From: Verrucomicrobiaceae bacterium
Lineage (GTDB): Bacteria; Verrucomicrobiota; Verrucomicrobiia; Chthoniobacterales; JAATET01
Direction: 5' to 3'
DNA: 64,000 bases
Assembly: GCA_027488755.1 (NCBI GenBank)
Contig: JAIYAZ010000105.1
Location: 19,900-83,899 of the forward strand
Position numbers and translations under genes: made by a program. Positions 33,427-42,249 of the stretch are shown in pieces (the first letter of the stretch is position 1; each line of letters opens with the position of its first letter). The notes below the pieces were generated by a model that saw only the letters and a list, made by a program, of their open reading frames with translations, searched no databases and was not told where the DNA came from.

Positions 33427-34374
33427 TTACGGCTGCAACGCCGCGAGCTGCTCCCAAAGCCCCCGCTCCTGGGCATCCGGCGCCGTCGGCAGCTCCACGC
33501 TCAGGGCCGCGTAAAGATCGCCCCGGCGGCCATCCGCCCCCGGCAGACCGTGACCCGCGAGCCGAAACTTGCGGCCGTTCTGCGTCCCCGGGGGAATCCG
33601 CAACTTCGCCCGCCCCTCCAGGGTCAGCACCTCCGCCTCGCCACCCAGCACGCACTTCCACGCCGGCACCGGCAGTTCCCGGGTGAGGTCCACCCCGTCC
33701 ACGTCGTATTCCGGATGCTTCTGCAGCTTCACGCGCAAATACAGGTCGCCCGCGCCCGCGGTGCCCGCGCCGCCCTGCCCCGCCAGCCGAATCCGCTGCC
33801 CCTCGCGCACGCCCTTCGGAATCTTCACCGTGTAGGTCTGCACCTGCTGGGAATCACTCCGCCGGAACGAAATCTGCCGCGTCGAGCCGTGAAACGCCTC
33901 CTCGATCGTCACAAGAATGTCCGCCTCGATGTCGCTGCCCCGTTGCGGCGCCGCGCCATAGCCCTGCCCGCGAAAGCTCCCGCGCCGCGAGCCAAACATC
34001 TGCTCAAAAAAATCGCTGAACCCCGTGCCGCCGAACTCGAACTCCACGTCCTCGCCCGCGCCGCCCGTCGCTCCCCCCGGGAAGCCGCCCGCCCGCTGCC
34101 AGCCCCCGCCGCCCCCAAACGGCCCGCCCGGCCCCGCGCCCGCATGCTCCCAATTCGCCCCGAACTCATCATACTTCCGCCGCTTCTCGGGATCGCCGAG
34201 CACCTCGTAGGCCTCGTTGACCTCCTTGAACTTCTCCTCGGCCGTCTTTTTGTCCTCCGCCGTATCCGGGTGAAACTTCCGCGCCAGCTTGCGGAAGGCG
34301 CTCTTGATTTCGTCCTGCGTCGCCGTCTTGGCGACTCCGAGGGTCTGGTAATAATCGCGGTAGGTGGCGGGCAT
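33427..34374 (-). CDS. DnaJ-type co-chaperone (CbpA-like)
   Basis: 315 residues. The N-terminal J domain has [20 protein letters not shown] and the HPD motif ([10 protein letters not shown]), followed by a Gly/Phe-rich region ([18 protein letters not shown]) and two beta-sandwich substrate domains ([17 protein letters not shown] and [12 protein letters not shown]). The four-Cys zinc fingers of DnaJ are absent, so it is the CbpA class. It stimulates DnaK. The gene is transcribed leftwards from 34374, divergent from serS. Confidence 0.85.
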   Translation of the reverse strand: MPATYRDYYQTLGVAKTATQDEIKSAFRKLARKFHPDTAEDKKTAEEKFKEVNEAYEVLGDPEKRRKYDEFGANWEHAGAGPGGPFGGGGGWQRAGGFPGGATGGAGEDVEFEFGGTGFSDFFEQMFGSRRGSFRGQGYGAAPQRGSDIEADILVTIEEAFHGSTRQISFRRSDSQQVQTYTVKIPKGVREGQRIRLAGQGGAGTAGAGDLYLRVKLQKHPEYDVDGVDLTRELPVPAWKCVLGGEAEVLTLEGRAKLRIPPGTQNGRKFRLAGHGLPGADGRRGDLYAALSVELPTAPDAQERGLWEQLAALQP

Positions 34375-34377
34375 GGG

Positions 34378-34493
34378 AACGGAACAGGATTACCAAGATT
34401 TACCCGATTTACGGGAGGAAAAGATCGATGCCGCGGAATTTCAAAAATCCTGTTAATCCCCAAAATCCTGCTCATCCTGTTCCCTTCGTCATC
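34378..34493 (+). repeat. Imperfect inverted repeat of CAGGATTA-type units
   Basis: Left arm 34378-34401 and right arm 34455-34493 carry inverted GGAACAGGAT...AAGATTT-type units, with AATCCTG and AAAATCCTG copies between. An apparent ATG at 34428 lies inside it, but the real serS start is at 34509. The element occupies nearly all of the 134-base gap between cbpA and serS. Confidence 0.7.
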
Positions 34494-34508
34494 CCAGCCC
34501 CGTTCGTC

Positions 34509-35777
34509 ATGCTCGACATCCGCCTCATCCGCGAAAACCCCGACGCCGTCAAAACCAGCCTCGCCACCCGCGGCGCGGACCTCTCCGCCGACATCGACGC
34601 CGTCCTCGCGATCGACGTCGAGCGCCGCCGCAGCGAGACCGAACTCCAGCAGCTCCAGGCCGACCGCAAACGCCTCAGCAAGGACATCGGCGGCCTTCGC
34701 GCCCGCGGCGAGGATTCCACCGCCCTCGAGGCGCAGGTCCGGGGCTTCGGCGACCGCATGGAGGAACTCAACCGCGCCGCCGCCGAGCTCGACGCCCGCC
34801 AGCGCGACCTCCTCCTCCGCCTCCCGAATCTCCCCGCCGACACCGTGCCCGTCGGCCCCGACGCCAGCGCGAACCCCGTCCTGCGCACCTGGGGCGAACC
34901 CCCCGCCCTCACCCGCGTCGAGGACCACATCACCATCGGCCAGCGCCTCGGCCTCTTCGACTTCGACCGCGCCACCCGCATCAGCGGCAGCGGCTTCGTT
35001 TGCTACACCGGCCCCGGCGCCCGCCTTGAGCGCGCCCTCATCAACTTTCTCCTCGACCTCCACACCACCGAGCACGGCTACCGTGAAATCGCCCCGCCGC
35101 TCCTCGTCCGCGCCGAGGCCCTCATCGGCACCTCCCAGCTCCCGAAATTCGCCGACCAGCTCTACCACAGCGCCGAGGACGACCTCTACCTCGTGCCCAC
35201 CGCCGAGGTCCCTGTCACCAACCTCGAGGCCGGTGAACTCAAGGCCCTCGCCGACCTCCCCATCCGCTCCACCGCCTACACGCCCTGCTTCCGCCGCGAA
35301 GCCGGTGCCGCCGGCCTCGGCACCCGCGGCCTCATTCGCTCGCACCAGTTCGACAAGGTCGAACTCGTCAAAATCACGACCGCCGACACCTCCGCCGCCG
35401 AGCTGGAATCCCTCACCGCCGACGCCGAAAAGGTCCTCCAGCTCCTCGGCCTCCACTACCGCGTCATCGAGCTCTGCACCGGCGACCTCGGCTTCGGCTC
35501 GCAGCGGACCTACGACATCGAAGTCTGGTCCCCCGGCCAGCAGGCCTACCTCGAAGTCTCCAGCTGCTCGAACTTCGGCGACTTCCAGGCCCGCCGCATG
35601 AACCTCCGCTACAAAAACGCGGACGGCAAAAACGTCTTCGCCCACACCCTCAACGGCTCCGGCACCGCGCTCGCCCGCCTCTACGTCGCCCTCCTCGAGA
35701 CCGGCCTCCAGCCCGACGGCACCGTGCGCCTGCCCGAGCCGCTCCACCGCTACTTTGGAAGCGACCACCTTGGATGA
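34509..35777 (+). CDS. serS: Seryl-tRNA synthetase
   Basis: 422 residues from the ATG at 34509. An N-terminal coiled-coil arm (ETELQQLQADRKRLSKDIGG) is followed by the class II core: motif 2 in PCFRREAGAAGLGTRGLIRS and motif 3 in FAHTLNGSGTALARLYVALL. Start chosen because the region upstream is repeat. The last bases overlap the tilS start. Confidence 0.95.
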   Translation: MLDIRLIRENPDAVKTSLATRGADLSADIDAVLAIDVERRRSETELQQLQADRKRLSKDIGGLRARGEDSTALEAQVRGFGDRMEELNRAAAELDARQRDLLLRLPNLPADTVPVGPDASANPVLRTWGEPPALTRVEDHITIGQRLGLFDFDRATRISGSGFVCYTGPGARLERALINFLLDLHTTEHGYREIAPPLLVRAEALIGTSQLPKFADQLYHSAEDDLYLVPTAEVPVTNLEAGELKALADLPIRSTAYTPCFRREAGAAGLGTRGLIRSHQFDKVELVKITTADTSAAELESLTADAEKVLQLLGLHYRVIELCTGDLGFGSQRTYDIEVWSPGQQAYLEVSSCSNFGDFQARRMNLRYKNADGKNVFAHTLNGSGTALARLYVALLETGLQPDGTVRLPEPLHRYFGSDHLG

Positions 35778-36678
35778 CGCCGTGGCGGCGCTCCCGCGCC
35801 GCCACTACCTCGTAGCCGTTTCCGGCGGCCGCGACTCCGTCGCGCTCCTCCACGCGCTCCACGCCGCCGGCCACCGGAAACTCACCGTCGTCCACCTCGA
35901 CCACCGCCTTCGCGGCCGCGCCTCCACCGCCGATGCCCGCTTCGTCGCCCGCCTCGCCGCCAAACTCGGCCTGCCCGTCCTGCTTGGCCGCGCCGACGCC
36001 GCCGCCTACGCCCGCGAACGCGGCCTCTCGCTCGAACACGCCGCCCGCGAACTCCGCCACGTCTTCTTCGAGGCCTGCGCCCGCCGCACCCGCTGCCGCA
36101 CCGTCCTCCTCGCGCACCACGCCGACGACCAGGTCGAAACCTGCCTCCACAACTTCCTCCGCGGCACCGGCACCGCCGGCCTCGCCGGCATGCGCCTCCG
36201 CACCGCCCTCGGCCGCCTTTTCCTCGAACGCCCGCTCCTCGGCGTCCGCCGCGCCGCCATCGACGCCTACGTCGCCGCCCACCGCCTCCGCTTCCGCGAG
36301 GACGCCACGAACGCCGCCCGCGATGCCACCCGCAACCGCCTCCGCCACGACGTCCTCCCCGCCCTTGAACGCGCCGTCGGCCCCGCCTTTGCCGCGGCCA
36401 TCCTCCGCCACGCGGACCTCGCCGCCGCCGAGCACGCCTGGATGGAATCCCTCGTGCCCGCGCCCGCCGCGCGCCTCCGCGTGAGCGAACTCCGCGCTCT
36501 CCCGCTCGCCGTCCGCCGCCGCCTCGTCCGCCGCTGGCTCGCGGAGCGCGGCGTCCCCGAACCCGGCTTCGCCGAAACCGAGCGCGTCCTCACGCTTCTG
36601 GACGGCCCCGCCAAGGTCAACCTCCCCGGCGACCGCCACGCCCGTCGCCGCGCCGGCGAGATCTTCGTCGAGCCATGA
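35755..36678 (+). CDS. tilS: tRNA(Ile)-lysidine synthase
   Basis: 307 residues from a TTG at 35755 (another TTG is at 35770). PP-loop SGGRDSVALLHALH for ATP, then HLDHRLRG and LLAHHADDQVETCLHN, the TilS signatures. TilS converts cytidine-34 of tRNA-Ile2 to lysidine. The usual C-terminal domain is mostly missing, so this is a short version like some other bacterial TilS proteins. It overlaps serS by 23 bases and the next gene by 4 (ATGA). Confidence 0.8.
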   Translation: MEATTLDDAVAALPRRHYLVAVSGGRDSVALLHALHAAGHRKLTVVHLDHRLRGRASTADARFVARLAAKLGLPVLLGRADAAAYARERGLSLEHAARELRHVFFEACARRTRCRTVLLAHHADDQVETCLHNFLRGTGTAGLAGMRLRTALGRLFLERPLLGVRRAAIDAYVAAHRLRFREDATNAARDATRNRLRHDVLPALERAVGPAFAAAILRHADLAAAEHAWMESLVPAPAARLRVSELRALPLAVRRRLVRRWLAERGVPEPGFAETERVLTLLDGPAKVNLPGDRHARRRAGEIFVEP

Positions 36679-37361
36679 CGCTGCGGCACAGCCTGCGCCT
36701 TGCCGCCGCCGCCGCCCGCGCGAACCTTCTCCCCGGTCTCCCTCTCCAGGCCGTCCTCGCTCTCTTTCTCGCCGCCTACATCTGGCACGAGCCGACCCGC
36801 GCGTTTCTCGAGCGCATCGCCGTCGTCAAACGCGAGCAGGGCTACGTCTTCTCCTTTGTCGCCTACGCGATCTCGGCCGCCCTTCTGCCCGAAATCCTCC
36901 GCGTCCTCCTCCTCCAGCGCGGCCGCGTCACCGCGTCAAACCGCTACGACCTCCTTACCGGCATCCCGCTCTGGGGCGCGTGGGGCATGATCGTTGACGG
37001 CTTCTACCGCCTCCAGAGCGGCTGGTTCGGCGACAGTTCCGGCCTCGGCATCGTCGCGGTCAAAATGCTCATCGACCAACTGCTCTTCAGCCCGTTCTTC
37101 GGGGCCCCGCTGCTCTCCGCCGTCTTCCTCTGGCGCGACGCCCGCTTCTCGCGGGCCGTGTGGCGGCGGGACGTCTTCACGCCCGCGTTCATCTGGGAGC
37201 GCGTCTTCCCCGTGCAGATCGCCGGCTGGATCGTGTGGGTGCCCGCCGTCTCGCTCGTCTACTTCATGCCGCCCGCGCTGCAGCTCCCCGTCGCCTCGCT
37301 CATCCAATGCTTCTGGGTGCTGATCTTTCTCTTCATCAATCGCCAGCCGCGACGGTCTTGA
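36675..37361 (+). CDS. Membrane protein, possibly Mpv17/PMP22-like
   Basis: 228 residues with four to five hydrophobic helices. The stretch KMLIDQLLFSPFFGAPLLS matches the Mpv17/PMP22 K...DQ..F.P core, and WERVFPVQIAGWIVWVPAVS with VASLIQCFWVLIFLF matches the C-terminal WP.VQ...F..VP and W..YLS-like segment. Mpv17-family proteins are best known from eukaryotes, where they form membrane channels. Its start overlaps tilS by 4 bases. The family match was judged by eye only. Confidence 0.5.
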   Translation: MTLRHSLRLAAAAARANLLPGLPLQAVLALFLAAYIWHEPTRAFLERIAVVKREQGYVFSFVAYAISAALLPEILRVLLLQRGRVTASNRYDLLTGIPLWGAWGMIVDGFYRLQSGWFGDSSGLGIVAVKMLIDQLLFSPFFGAPLLSAVFLWRDARFSRAVWRRDVFTPAFIWERVFPVQIAGWIVWVPAVSLVYFMPPALQLPVASLIQCFWVLIFLFINRQPRRS

Positions 37362-38724
37362 ACATCGCCAGCGTGCGGTCGCGGGCCACCGCGTGGTCCA
37401 CCATCGGCAGCGGATAACCCGGCGCCAACGTCCGCCCGTCCGCCGGCGGCTTGGCGAACCGATCCGCGGGCACGTCGCGCAGCTCCGGCAGCCACTCCTT
37501 GATGTAGCGACCCTCGGGATCGTAGCGCTGCGTCTGCGTCCACGGATTCTGAATCCGAAAATACGGCGCCGCGTCCGCGCCGGTGCCCGCGCTCCATTGC
37601 CAGCCCCCGTTGTTGCTCGCGATCTCACCATCCGTGAGCTGCTGCATGAAATACTGCTCCCCGTGCCGCCAGTGGAGCTGGAGGTCCTTGGTGAGAAACA
37701 TGGCCACAATCATCCGCGCTCGGTTGTGCATGAACCCCGTCTCGTTGAGCTGGCGTATCGCCGCATCCACGATCGGGAAGCCCGTCGTCCCCGTCTTCCA
37801 GCGCTCCAGGTTCCGCTCGTCGCCGACCCACCGCATCCCGCGAAATTTCGGGCTGAAGTCCTGCTCCAGCACCTCCGGCCAATGCCAGAGAATCTGAAAG
37901 TAAAACTCCCGCCAGATCAGCTCATTGATAAACGTCTGCGCGCTCTTCCGCTCCGCCGCCGGAAGGTCGCGAGCGACCTCCTCGCAACGCGCGTAAACCT
38001 CGCGAATCGAAAGCAACCCGAACCGCAGATCCTGCGAGAGCCGCGAGGTCGTCTGCCCGGCAGGCAGATCGCGGTCGAGGCCGTAACGCCGGATCGGCCC
38101 GGCGAGAAACGCCTTCAGCCGCTCCCGCGCCGCGCGTTCCCCCGGTTCCATAATCCGCCTGTGCGGCGCGAGCCCCCAATCCGCCAGCGTCGGCACCGGA
38201 TCTCCCGCCACGCCCTGCGGCGTCGTGAGCGACTTGATCCTCCCCCGAACCGCCGGCTTCGCCAGCTTGAGCCAGGCGCGCGAGTAGGGCGTGAAAACGC
38301 GAAACGGATTGCCCTCGCCCGTGAGCACCTCATCGCGCTCGTGCACCGCGTGGTCCTTGCAGGCGTGGAGCTCCAGCCCGAGGCCCGCGAGCCGCTCCTC
38401 GACCGCGCGGCCAAAGGGATCGGGATCGCGGTTGAAAGAAATCGCCGTGGCCCCCGTCTCCCGAGCGAGCCGTGCCAGTTCCTCCACCGCGTCCCCGCGG
38501 CGCACGATCAACCGCGACCCGATGCTCCGCAGGTTGCCGTCCAGCGCCGCGAGCGAACCGCACAAAAACTCCTGGCGATGCGCCCCGGTCCAACGATGCG
38601 CGCCCTTCCACTCGCTCGCCACATACACCGGCACCACTGCCGCCCCCGTGCGGGCCGCGGCGTCCAGGGCTGTGTTGTCCGTGATGCGCAGATCGCGCCG
38701 AAACCAGTGAAGGACCGTCTTCAA
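37336..38724 (-). CDS. phr: Deoxyribodipyrimidine photolyase
   Basis: 462 residues from a TTG at 38724, giving LKTVLHWFRRDLRITDN, the normal photolyase start; an ATG at 38805 would add an uncharacteristic stretch inside repeat DNA. The Rossmann-like chromophore domain is followed by the FAD domain: TSRLSQDLRFGLLS, the key WREFYFQILWHWP, and NNGGWQWSAGTGADAAPYF. It repairs UV dimers with light. The divergent lpxI gene begins 41 bases away. Its tail overlaps the preceding membrane-protein gene by 26 bases. Confidence 0.9.
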   Translation of the reverse strand: MKTVLHWFRRDLRITDNTALDAAARTGAAVVPVYVASEWKGAHRWTGAHRQEFLCGSLAALDGNLRSIGSRLIVRRGDAVEELARLARETGATAISFNRDPDPFGRAVEERLAGLGLELHACKDHAVHERDEVLTGEGNPFRVFTPYSRAWLKLAKPAVRGRIKSLTTPQGVAGDPVPTLADWGLAPHRRIMEPGERAARERLKAFLAGPIRRYGLDRDLPAGQTTSRLSQDLRFGLLSIREVYARCEEVARDLPAAERKSAQTFINELIWREFYFQILWHWPEVLEQDFSPKFRGMRWVGDERNLERWKTGTTGFPIVDAAIRQLNETGFMHNRARMIVAMFLTKDLQLHWRHGEQYFMQQLTDGEIASNNGGWQWSAGTGADAAPYFRIQNPWTQTQRYDPEGRYIKEWLPELRDVPADRFAKPPADGRTLAPGYPLPMVDHAVARDRTLAMFKTVAAGD

Positions 38725-38747
38725 AATTTTGGATTTTGGAATTTGGG
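38721..38747 (-). repeat. AAAATCC-type repeat between photolyase and lpxI
   Basis: Read on the minus strand this is two to three AAAATCC-like units followed by AAATT. It lies between the TTG of the photolyase and the start of lpxI, so both probable promoters must lie in or around it. Confidence 0.7.
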
Positions 38748-38764
38748 GGCTGGATTGATACGGA

Positions 38765-39595
38765 TTGTGGCTCGCCTTGGACACGCCACAAACGCTTTTC
38801 CTCATCGCCGGCAGCGGTCGCTACCCCGAGCTCGTCATTCGGGCCGCGCGGCGCGCCGGCGTGGGCCGGGTGGCCGTGGCCGCCTTTGAAAACGAAACCA
38901 GCCCCGAGACGACCGCCCTCGCCGACGAAGTCACCTGGATGCGCGTCGGCCAACTGGGCCGCATGCTCGACGCCGCCAAAAAATCCGGCGCGGCCCACGC
39001 CATCATGGCCGGCCAGATCGCGCCGAAAAACCTCTTCGACCTCCGCCCCGACGTGAAGGCCCTGCTCCTCCTCGCCACGATCAAGGAGCGCAACGCCGAG
39101 ACGCTCTTCGGGGCCATCGGCGACGCCCTCGGCAAAAATGGCGTCGAACTCCTGCCCGCCACGACCTTCCTCGAGGACCAGCTCGCGACCAACGGCCACA
39201 TCGCCGGGCCGAAGCTGAAGGACCGCGAGATCGAGGACGCCGCCTTCGGCCTCCGCATCGCCAAGGAAACCAGCCGACTCGACATTGGCCAGACCGTCGT
39301 CGTGAAAAACGGGACCGTCCTCGCCGTCGAGGCCTTCGAGGGCACCAACGAAGCCATCGAGCGCGGCGGCCGTCTCGGCCGCGGCGGCGGGCTCGTCGTC
39401 AAGGTCTCGAAACCCAACCAGGACATGCGCTTCGACGTGCCGGTCGTCGGCGAGCAAACCCTCAACCACGCGGCCCGCGCGGGTTTGCGCGGCATCATTG
39501 TCGAAACCGGCCGCGTGCTGTTGCTTGATCGCGAGCGCCTCAGCCGCCTGGCCGAGGAGCGCAAGGTGACCCTCCACGGAGTGGAAAATTCATGA
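38765..39595 (+). CDS. lpxI: UDP-2,3-diacylglucosamine pyrophosphatase LpxI
   Basis: 276 residues. LpxI splits UDP-2,3-diacylglucosamine to lipid X and UMP in lipid A synthesis. N-terminal FLIAGSGRYPELVIRAARRA and C-terminal VVKVSKPNQDMRFDVPVVG are diagnostic. The start is uncertain: TTG at 38765 or 38777; no ATG or GTG fits. It overlaps the next gene by 4 bases (ATGA). The lpxH type of this enzyme is not present here. Confidence 0.9.
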   Translation: MWLALDTPQTLFLIAGSGRYPELVIRAARRAGVGRVAVAAFENETSPETTALADEVTWMRVGQLGRMLDAAKKSGAAHAIMAGQIAPKNLFDLRPDVKALLLLATIKERNAETLFGAIGDALGKNGVELLPATTFLEDQLATNGHIAGPKLKDREIEDAAFGLRIAKETSRLDIGQTVVVKNGTVLAVEAFEGTNEAIERGGRLGRGGGLVVKVSKPNQDMRFDVPVVGEQTLNHAARAGLRGIIVETGRVLLLDRERLSRLAEERKVTLHGVENS

Positions 39596-40578
39596 AAAAC
39601 GTAAGAGTTGGCGTGGTCGGCACCGGCAGCATGGGCATGAACCACGTGCGGGTGTATTCGGAACTCCCCGGCTGCGAGCTTGCCGCCATCTACGACGCGA
39701 ACCCCGCCGCCGCCGAGGCCGCCGGGAAAAAATTCCGCGTCCCCGTCGCCCGCTCGCTCGAGGAATTCGCCGACCGCGTGGACGCCGCCACCATCTGCAC
39801 GCCCACCGTCACCCATCACGAAATCGGCATGGCCCTGCTCGAGCGCGGCAAACACCTGCTCGTGGAAAAACCCATCGCCGACAACCCCGCCCACGCCCGC
39901 GAGCTCGCCGAGCGCGCGCAGGAACGCGGCTGCGTGCTCCAGGTCGGCCACATCGAGCGCTTCAACCCCGCCCTCCAGGCCCTCGAATCCAAGCTCCGGA
40001 ACCCCCGCTTCCTCGAGGTCACGCGCCTCTCGCCCTACCCGAACCGCAGCATGGACATCGGCGTCGTGCTCGACGTGATGATCCACGACATCGAGATCAT
40101 CCTCCACCTCGTCCGCTCGCCCATCGTGAGCATGGACCCCGTGGGCGTCGCCGTCCTCAGCAAGGGCGAGGACATCGCCAACGTCCGCTTCCGCTTCGAA
40201 AACGGCTGCGTCGCCAACGTCACCGCCAGCCGCATCAGCTCCGACAAGCTCCGCAAGATCCGCGTCTTCCAGGAGGACGCCTACCTCTCGCTCGATTACA
40301 TGAAGCAGGACGGCGTGATGTATCGCCTCGCCGACGGCAAAATCGTCCGCGAATCCGTCGAGGTCGTGAAGGGCGAGCCGCTCCGCAACCAGCTCGAATC
40401 CTTCGTCGCCTGCGCCCGCGACGGCCTCCAGCCCAAGGTCTCCGGACAGGCCGCCGCCGCCGCCCTCGACATCGCGCTCGAAATCACCCGCCAGATCGCC
40501 GCCGCCGATCCCCGCCAGGGCCAGGGCCCCGGCGACATCCGAATTCCGGGCATTCTGGACCTGCTTCGTCCGTCGTGA
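39592..40578 (+). CDS. Gfo/Idh/MocA-family oxidoreductase
   Basis: 328 residues. NAD-binding VGVVGTGSMGMNH (4-16), then LVEKPIA with the catalytic-type Lys, VGHIERFNPALQ and HDIEIILHL, and FRFENGCVANVTASRIS. These fit the branch often annotated as UDP-N-acetylglucosamine 3-dehydrogenase (GnnA-like), which with an aminotransferase makes a 3-amino sugar for an all-amide lipid A. The gene is sandwiched between lpxI and lpxB with stop-start overlaps on both sides, so a lipid A role is likely, although no gnnB transaminase is seen here. Confidence 0.85.
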   Translation: MKNVRVGVVGTGSMGMNHVRVYSELPGCELAAIYDANPAAAEAAGKKFRVPVARSLEEFADRVDAATICTPTVTHHEIGMALLERGKHLLVEKPIADNPAHARELAERAQERGCVLQVGHIERFNPALQALESKLRNPRFLEVTRLSPYPNRSMDIGVVLDVMIHDIEIILHLVRSPIVSMDPVGVAVLSKGEDIANVRFRFENGCVANVTASRISSDKLRKIRVFQEDAYLSLDYMKQDGVMYRLADGKIVRESVEVVKGEPLRNQLESFVACARDGLQPKVSGQAAAAALDIALEITRQIAAADPRQGQGPGDIRIPGILDLLRPS

Positions 40579-41693
40579 GCCGTCGCATTTGGATCGTCGC
40601 GGGCGAGACGAGCGGGGACGCCCGCTCCGCCGAACTCATGCGCGCCGTGCACGCGCTCGATCCCGACGTCGCCTTCATCGGGGCCGGCGGCCCGCGCATG
40701 CAGGCGCTGGCGGCCGAGCCGTTTGACAACTGGATCGCCGAAGCCGGCGTGCTCGGGCTCTGGGACGTGCTGCGTAACTACGGCTACTTCCGCGCGAAGT
40801 TCACGCGCATGCTCGCCGACATCGCCCGCCTCCAGCCCGACGCCGTCCTTCTTGTCGACTACCCCGGCTTTAACCTCCGCCTCGCGAAGGCGCTGCGCGC
40901 CGCGCACCCGCGGTTGAAAATTCTCTACTACGTGAGCCCGCAGGTCTGGGCGTGGAACCGCGGACGCATCCCGAAAATGGCGCGCTGGCTCGACCTCATG
41001 CTCTGCATCTTCCCGTTCGAGAAGGACCTCTACGAGGCCTCGGGCCTGCGCACCGAATTCGTCGGCCACCCCATCGTCGAACAGATGGCCCGCGACCGCG
41101 TGCCCGCCGCCCGCGACCCGCTCCTGCTCGGGCTTTTTCCAGGCAGCCGCGAGCGCGAGGTCAACCGCATCTTCCCGGCGATGGTCGGGGCCGCGCGGAT
41201 CGTCGCGAAAAGTCGCCCCGACGTCCGCTTCGAGGCCGCCGCCGCCACCGAGGCGCACGCGGCCACCATGCGCGCCATGGCCGGTGACGCGCCGATCACG
41301 ATCCGCGCCGGCACGGCCCACGAGCTCATGCAGCGCGCCGGCGTGGGCATCGTCTGCTCTGGCACCGCCACGCTGGAGGCGGCGTGCTTCGGCCTGCCCT
41401 ACGCGCTCGTTTACAAAACGGCGTGGCTCACCTACGCGGTCGGCCGCCGGCTCGTGAAGGTGAACCACCTCGGCATCGTGAACATCCTCGCGGGCCGCAC
41501 CGTCGTGCGGGAGTTCATTCAGGATGGCGCGACGCCCGCCACCCTCGCCGATGAGGCGCTCCGCCTGCTCAACGACGACGCGGCCCGCGCCCGCCTCGCC
41601 GACGAACTCGCCGCCGTCGTGGCCACGCTCAACGGTGACCGCGCCGCCGAACGCGCCGCCCGCGCGGTGCTGGAAGAAGTGGGACCCGCATAA
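40575..41693 (+). CDS. lpxB: Lipid-A-disaccharide synthase
   Basis: 372 residues from a GTG overlapping the upstream stop. LpxB joins UDP-2,3-diacylglucosamine and lipid X to form the lipid A disaccharide. VAGETSGDARSAELM at the start, GVLGLWDVLRNYGYFR, YYVSPQVWAWNRGRI, EFVGHPIVEQM and VCSGTATLEAACFGLP are family signatures. The pair lpxI-lpxB with an oxidoreductase between them is typical of Verrucomicrobia. Confidence 0.95.
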   Translation: MSRRIWIVAGETSGDARSAELMRAVHALDPDVAFIGAGGPRMQALAAEPFDNWIAEAGVLGLWDVLRNYGYFRAKFTRMLADIARLQPDAVLLVDYPGFNLRLAKALRAAHPRLKILYYVSPQVWAWNRGRIPKMARWLDLMLCIFPFEKDLYEASGLRTEFVGHPIVEQMARDRVPAARDPLLLGLFPGSREREVNRIFPAMVGAARIVAKSRPDVRFEAAAATEAHAATMRAMAGDAPITIRAGTAHELMQRAGVGIVCSGTATLEAACFGLPYALVYKTAWLTYAVGRRLVKVNHLGIVNILAGRTVVREFIQDGATPATLADEALRLLNDDAARARLADELAAVVATLNGDRAAERAARAVLEEVGPA

Positions 41694-41696
41694 AAT

Positions 41697-41726
41697 GGTA
41701 GGGACGGCAGTCCGTCGCCGTCCGTA
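41697..41726 (+). repeat. Hairpin repeat GGGACGGC...GCCGTCC
   Basis: A 7-bp stem (41702-41708 with 41717-41723) fills the gap between lpxB and the HIT gene. It is of a different sequence class from the AAAATCC units. It might end the lpxB transcript weakly; there is no T run. Confidence 0.5.
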
Positions 41727-41736
41727 GAATATCTCC

Positions 41737-42249
41737 ATGGAATCGTCCTTCCCGAAAGATCACCTCGAGTCCCTCTGGTCGCCCTGGCGCGTCGAGTATT
41801 TCCAGCGCCCGGCCGACTCCCCGCGTGACTTCCTGCTCGCGGCGGCAAACGCGACCAACGACGCCGAGCAATTCGTCGTCACGCGCCGCCGGGCCGCCTT
41901 CCTCATGCTCAACCGTTACCCCTACACCGTCGGCCACCTCATGGCGGTGCCCTACCGCAAGGTCGCGGGCATGGACGAACTCACCGACGACGAATCGCGC
42001 GACATCTGGGAGCTGTGCACCCACGGTCAGCGGCTCCTGCGCGCCGTGGTGAAGGCCCAGGGCTTCAACGTCGGCGTCAACCTCGGCTCCGCCGGCGGCG
42101 CGGGCTGCGCGGAACACATCCACTTCCACATCGTTCCGCGCTGGGAGGGCGACTCGAACTTCATGCCCGTGATCGGCGGCGCGCGGCTGCTGCCCGACGC
42201 CCTGGACCGCGTGTATCAGGCGCTCATCAACGAACAGGCAACCCTGTAG
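41737..42249 (+). CDS. HIT-family nucleotide hydrolase/phosphorylase
   Basis: 170 residues. Motif HIHFHIVPRW near residue 128 gives the catalytic histidine triad, and GHLMAVPYRKVAGMDEL and GFNVGVNLGSAGGAG are typical. The ending GDSNFMPVIGGARLLPDAL resembles Ap4A-phosphorylase-like HIT proteins. Substrate unknown. Its last two codons (CTG TAG) are part of the inverted repeat at 42244. Confidence 0.85.
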   Translation: MESSFPKDHLESLWSPWRVEYFQRPADSPRDFLLAAANATNDAEQFVVTRRRAAFLMLNRYPYTVGHLMAVPYRKVAGMDELTDDESRDIWELCTHGQRLLRAVVKAQGFNVGVNLGSAGGAGCAEHIHFHIVPRWEGDSNFMPVIGGARLLPDALDRVYQALINEQATL

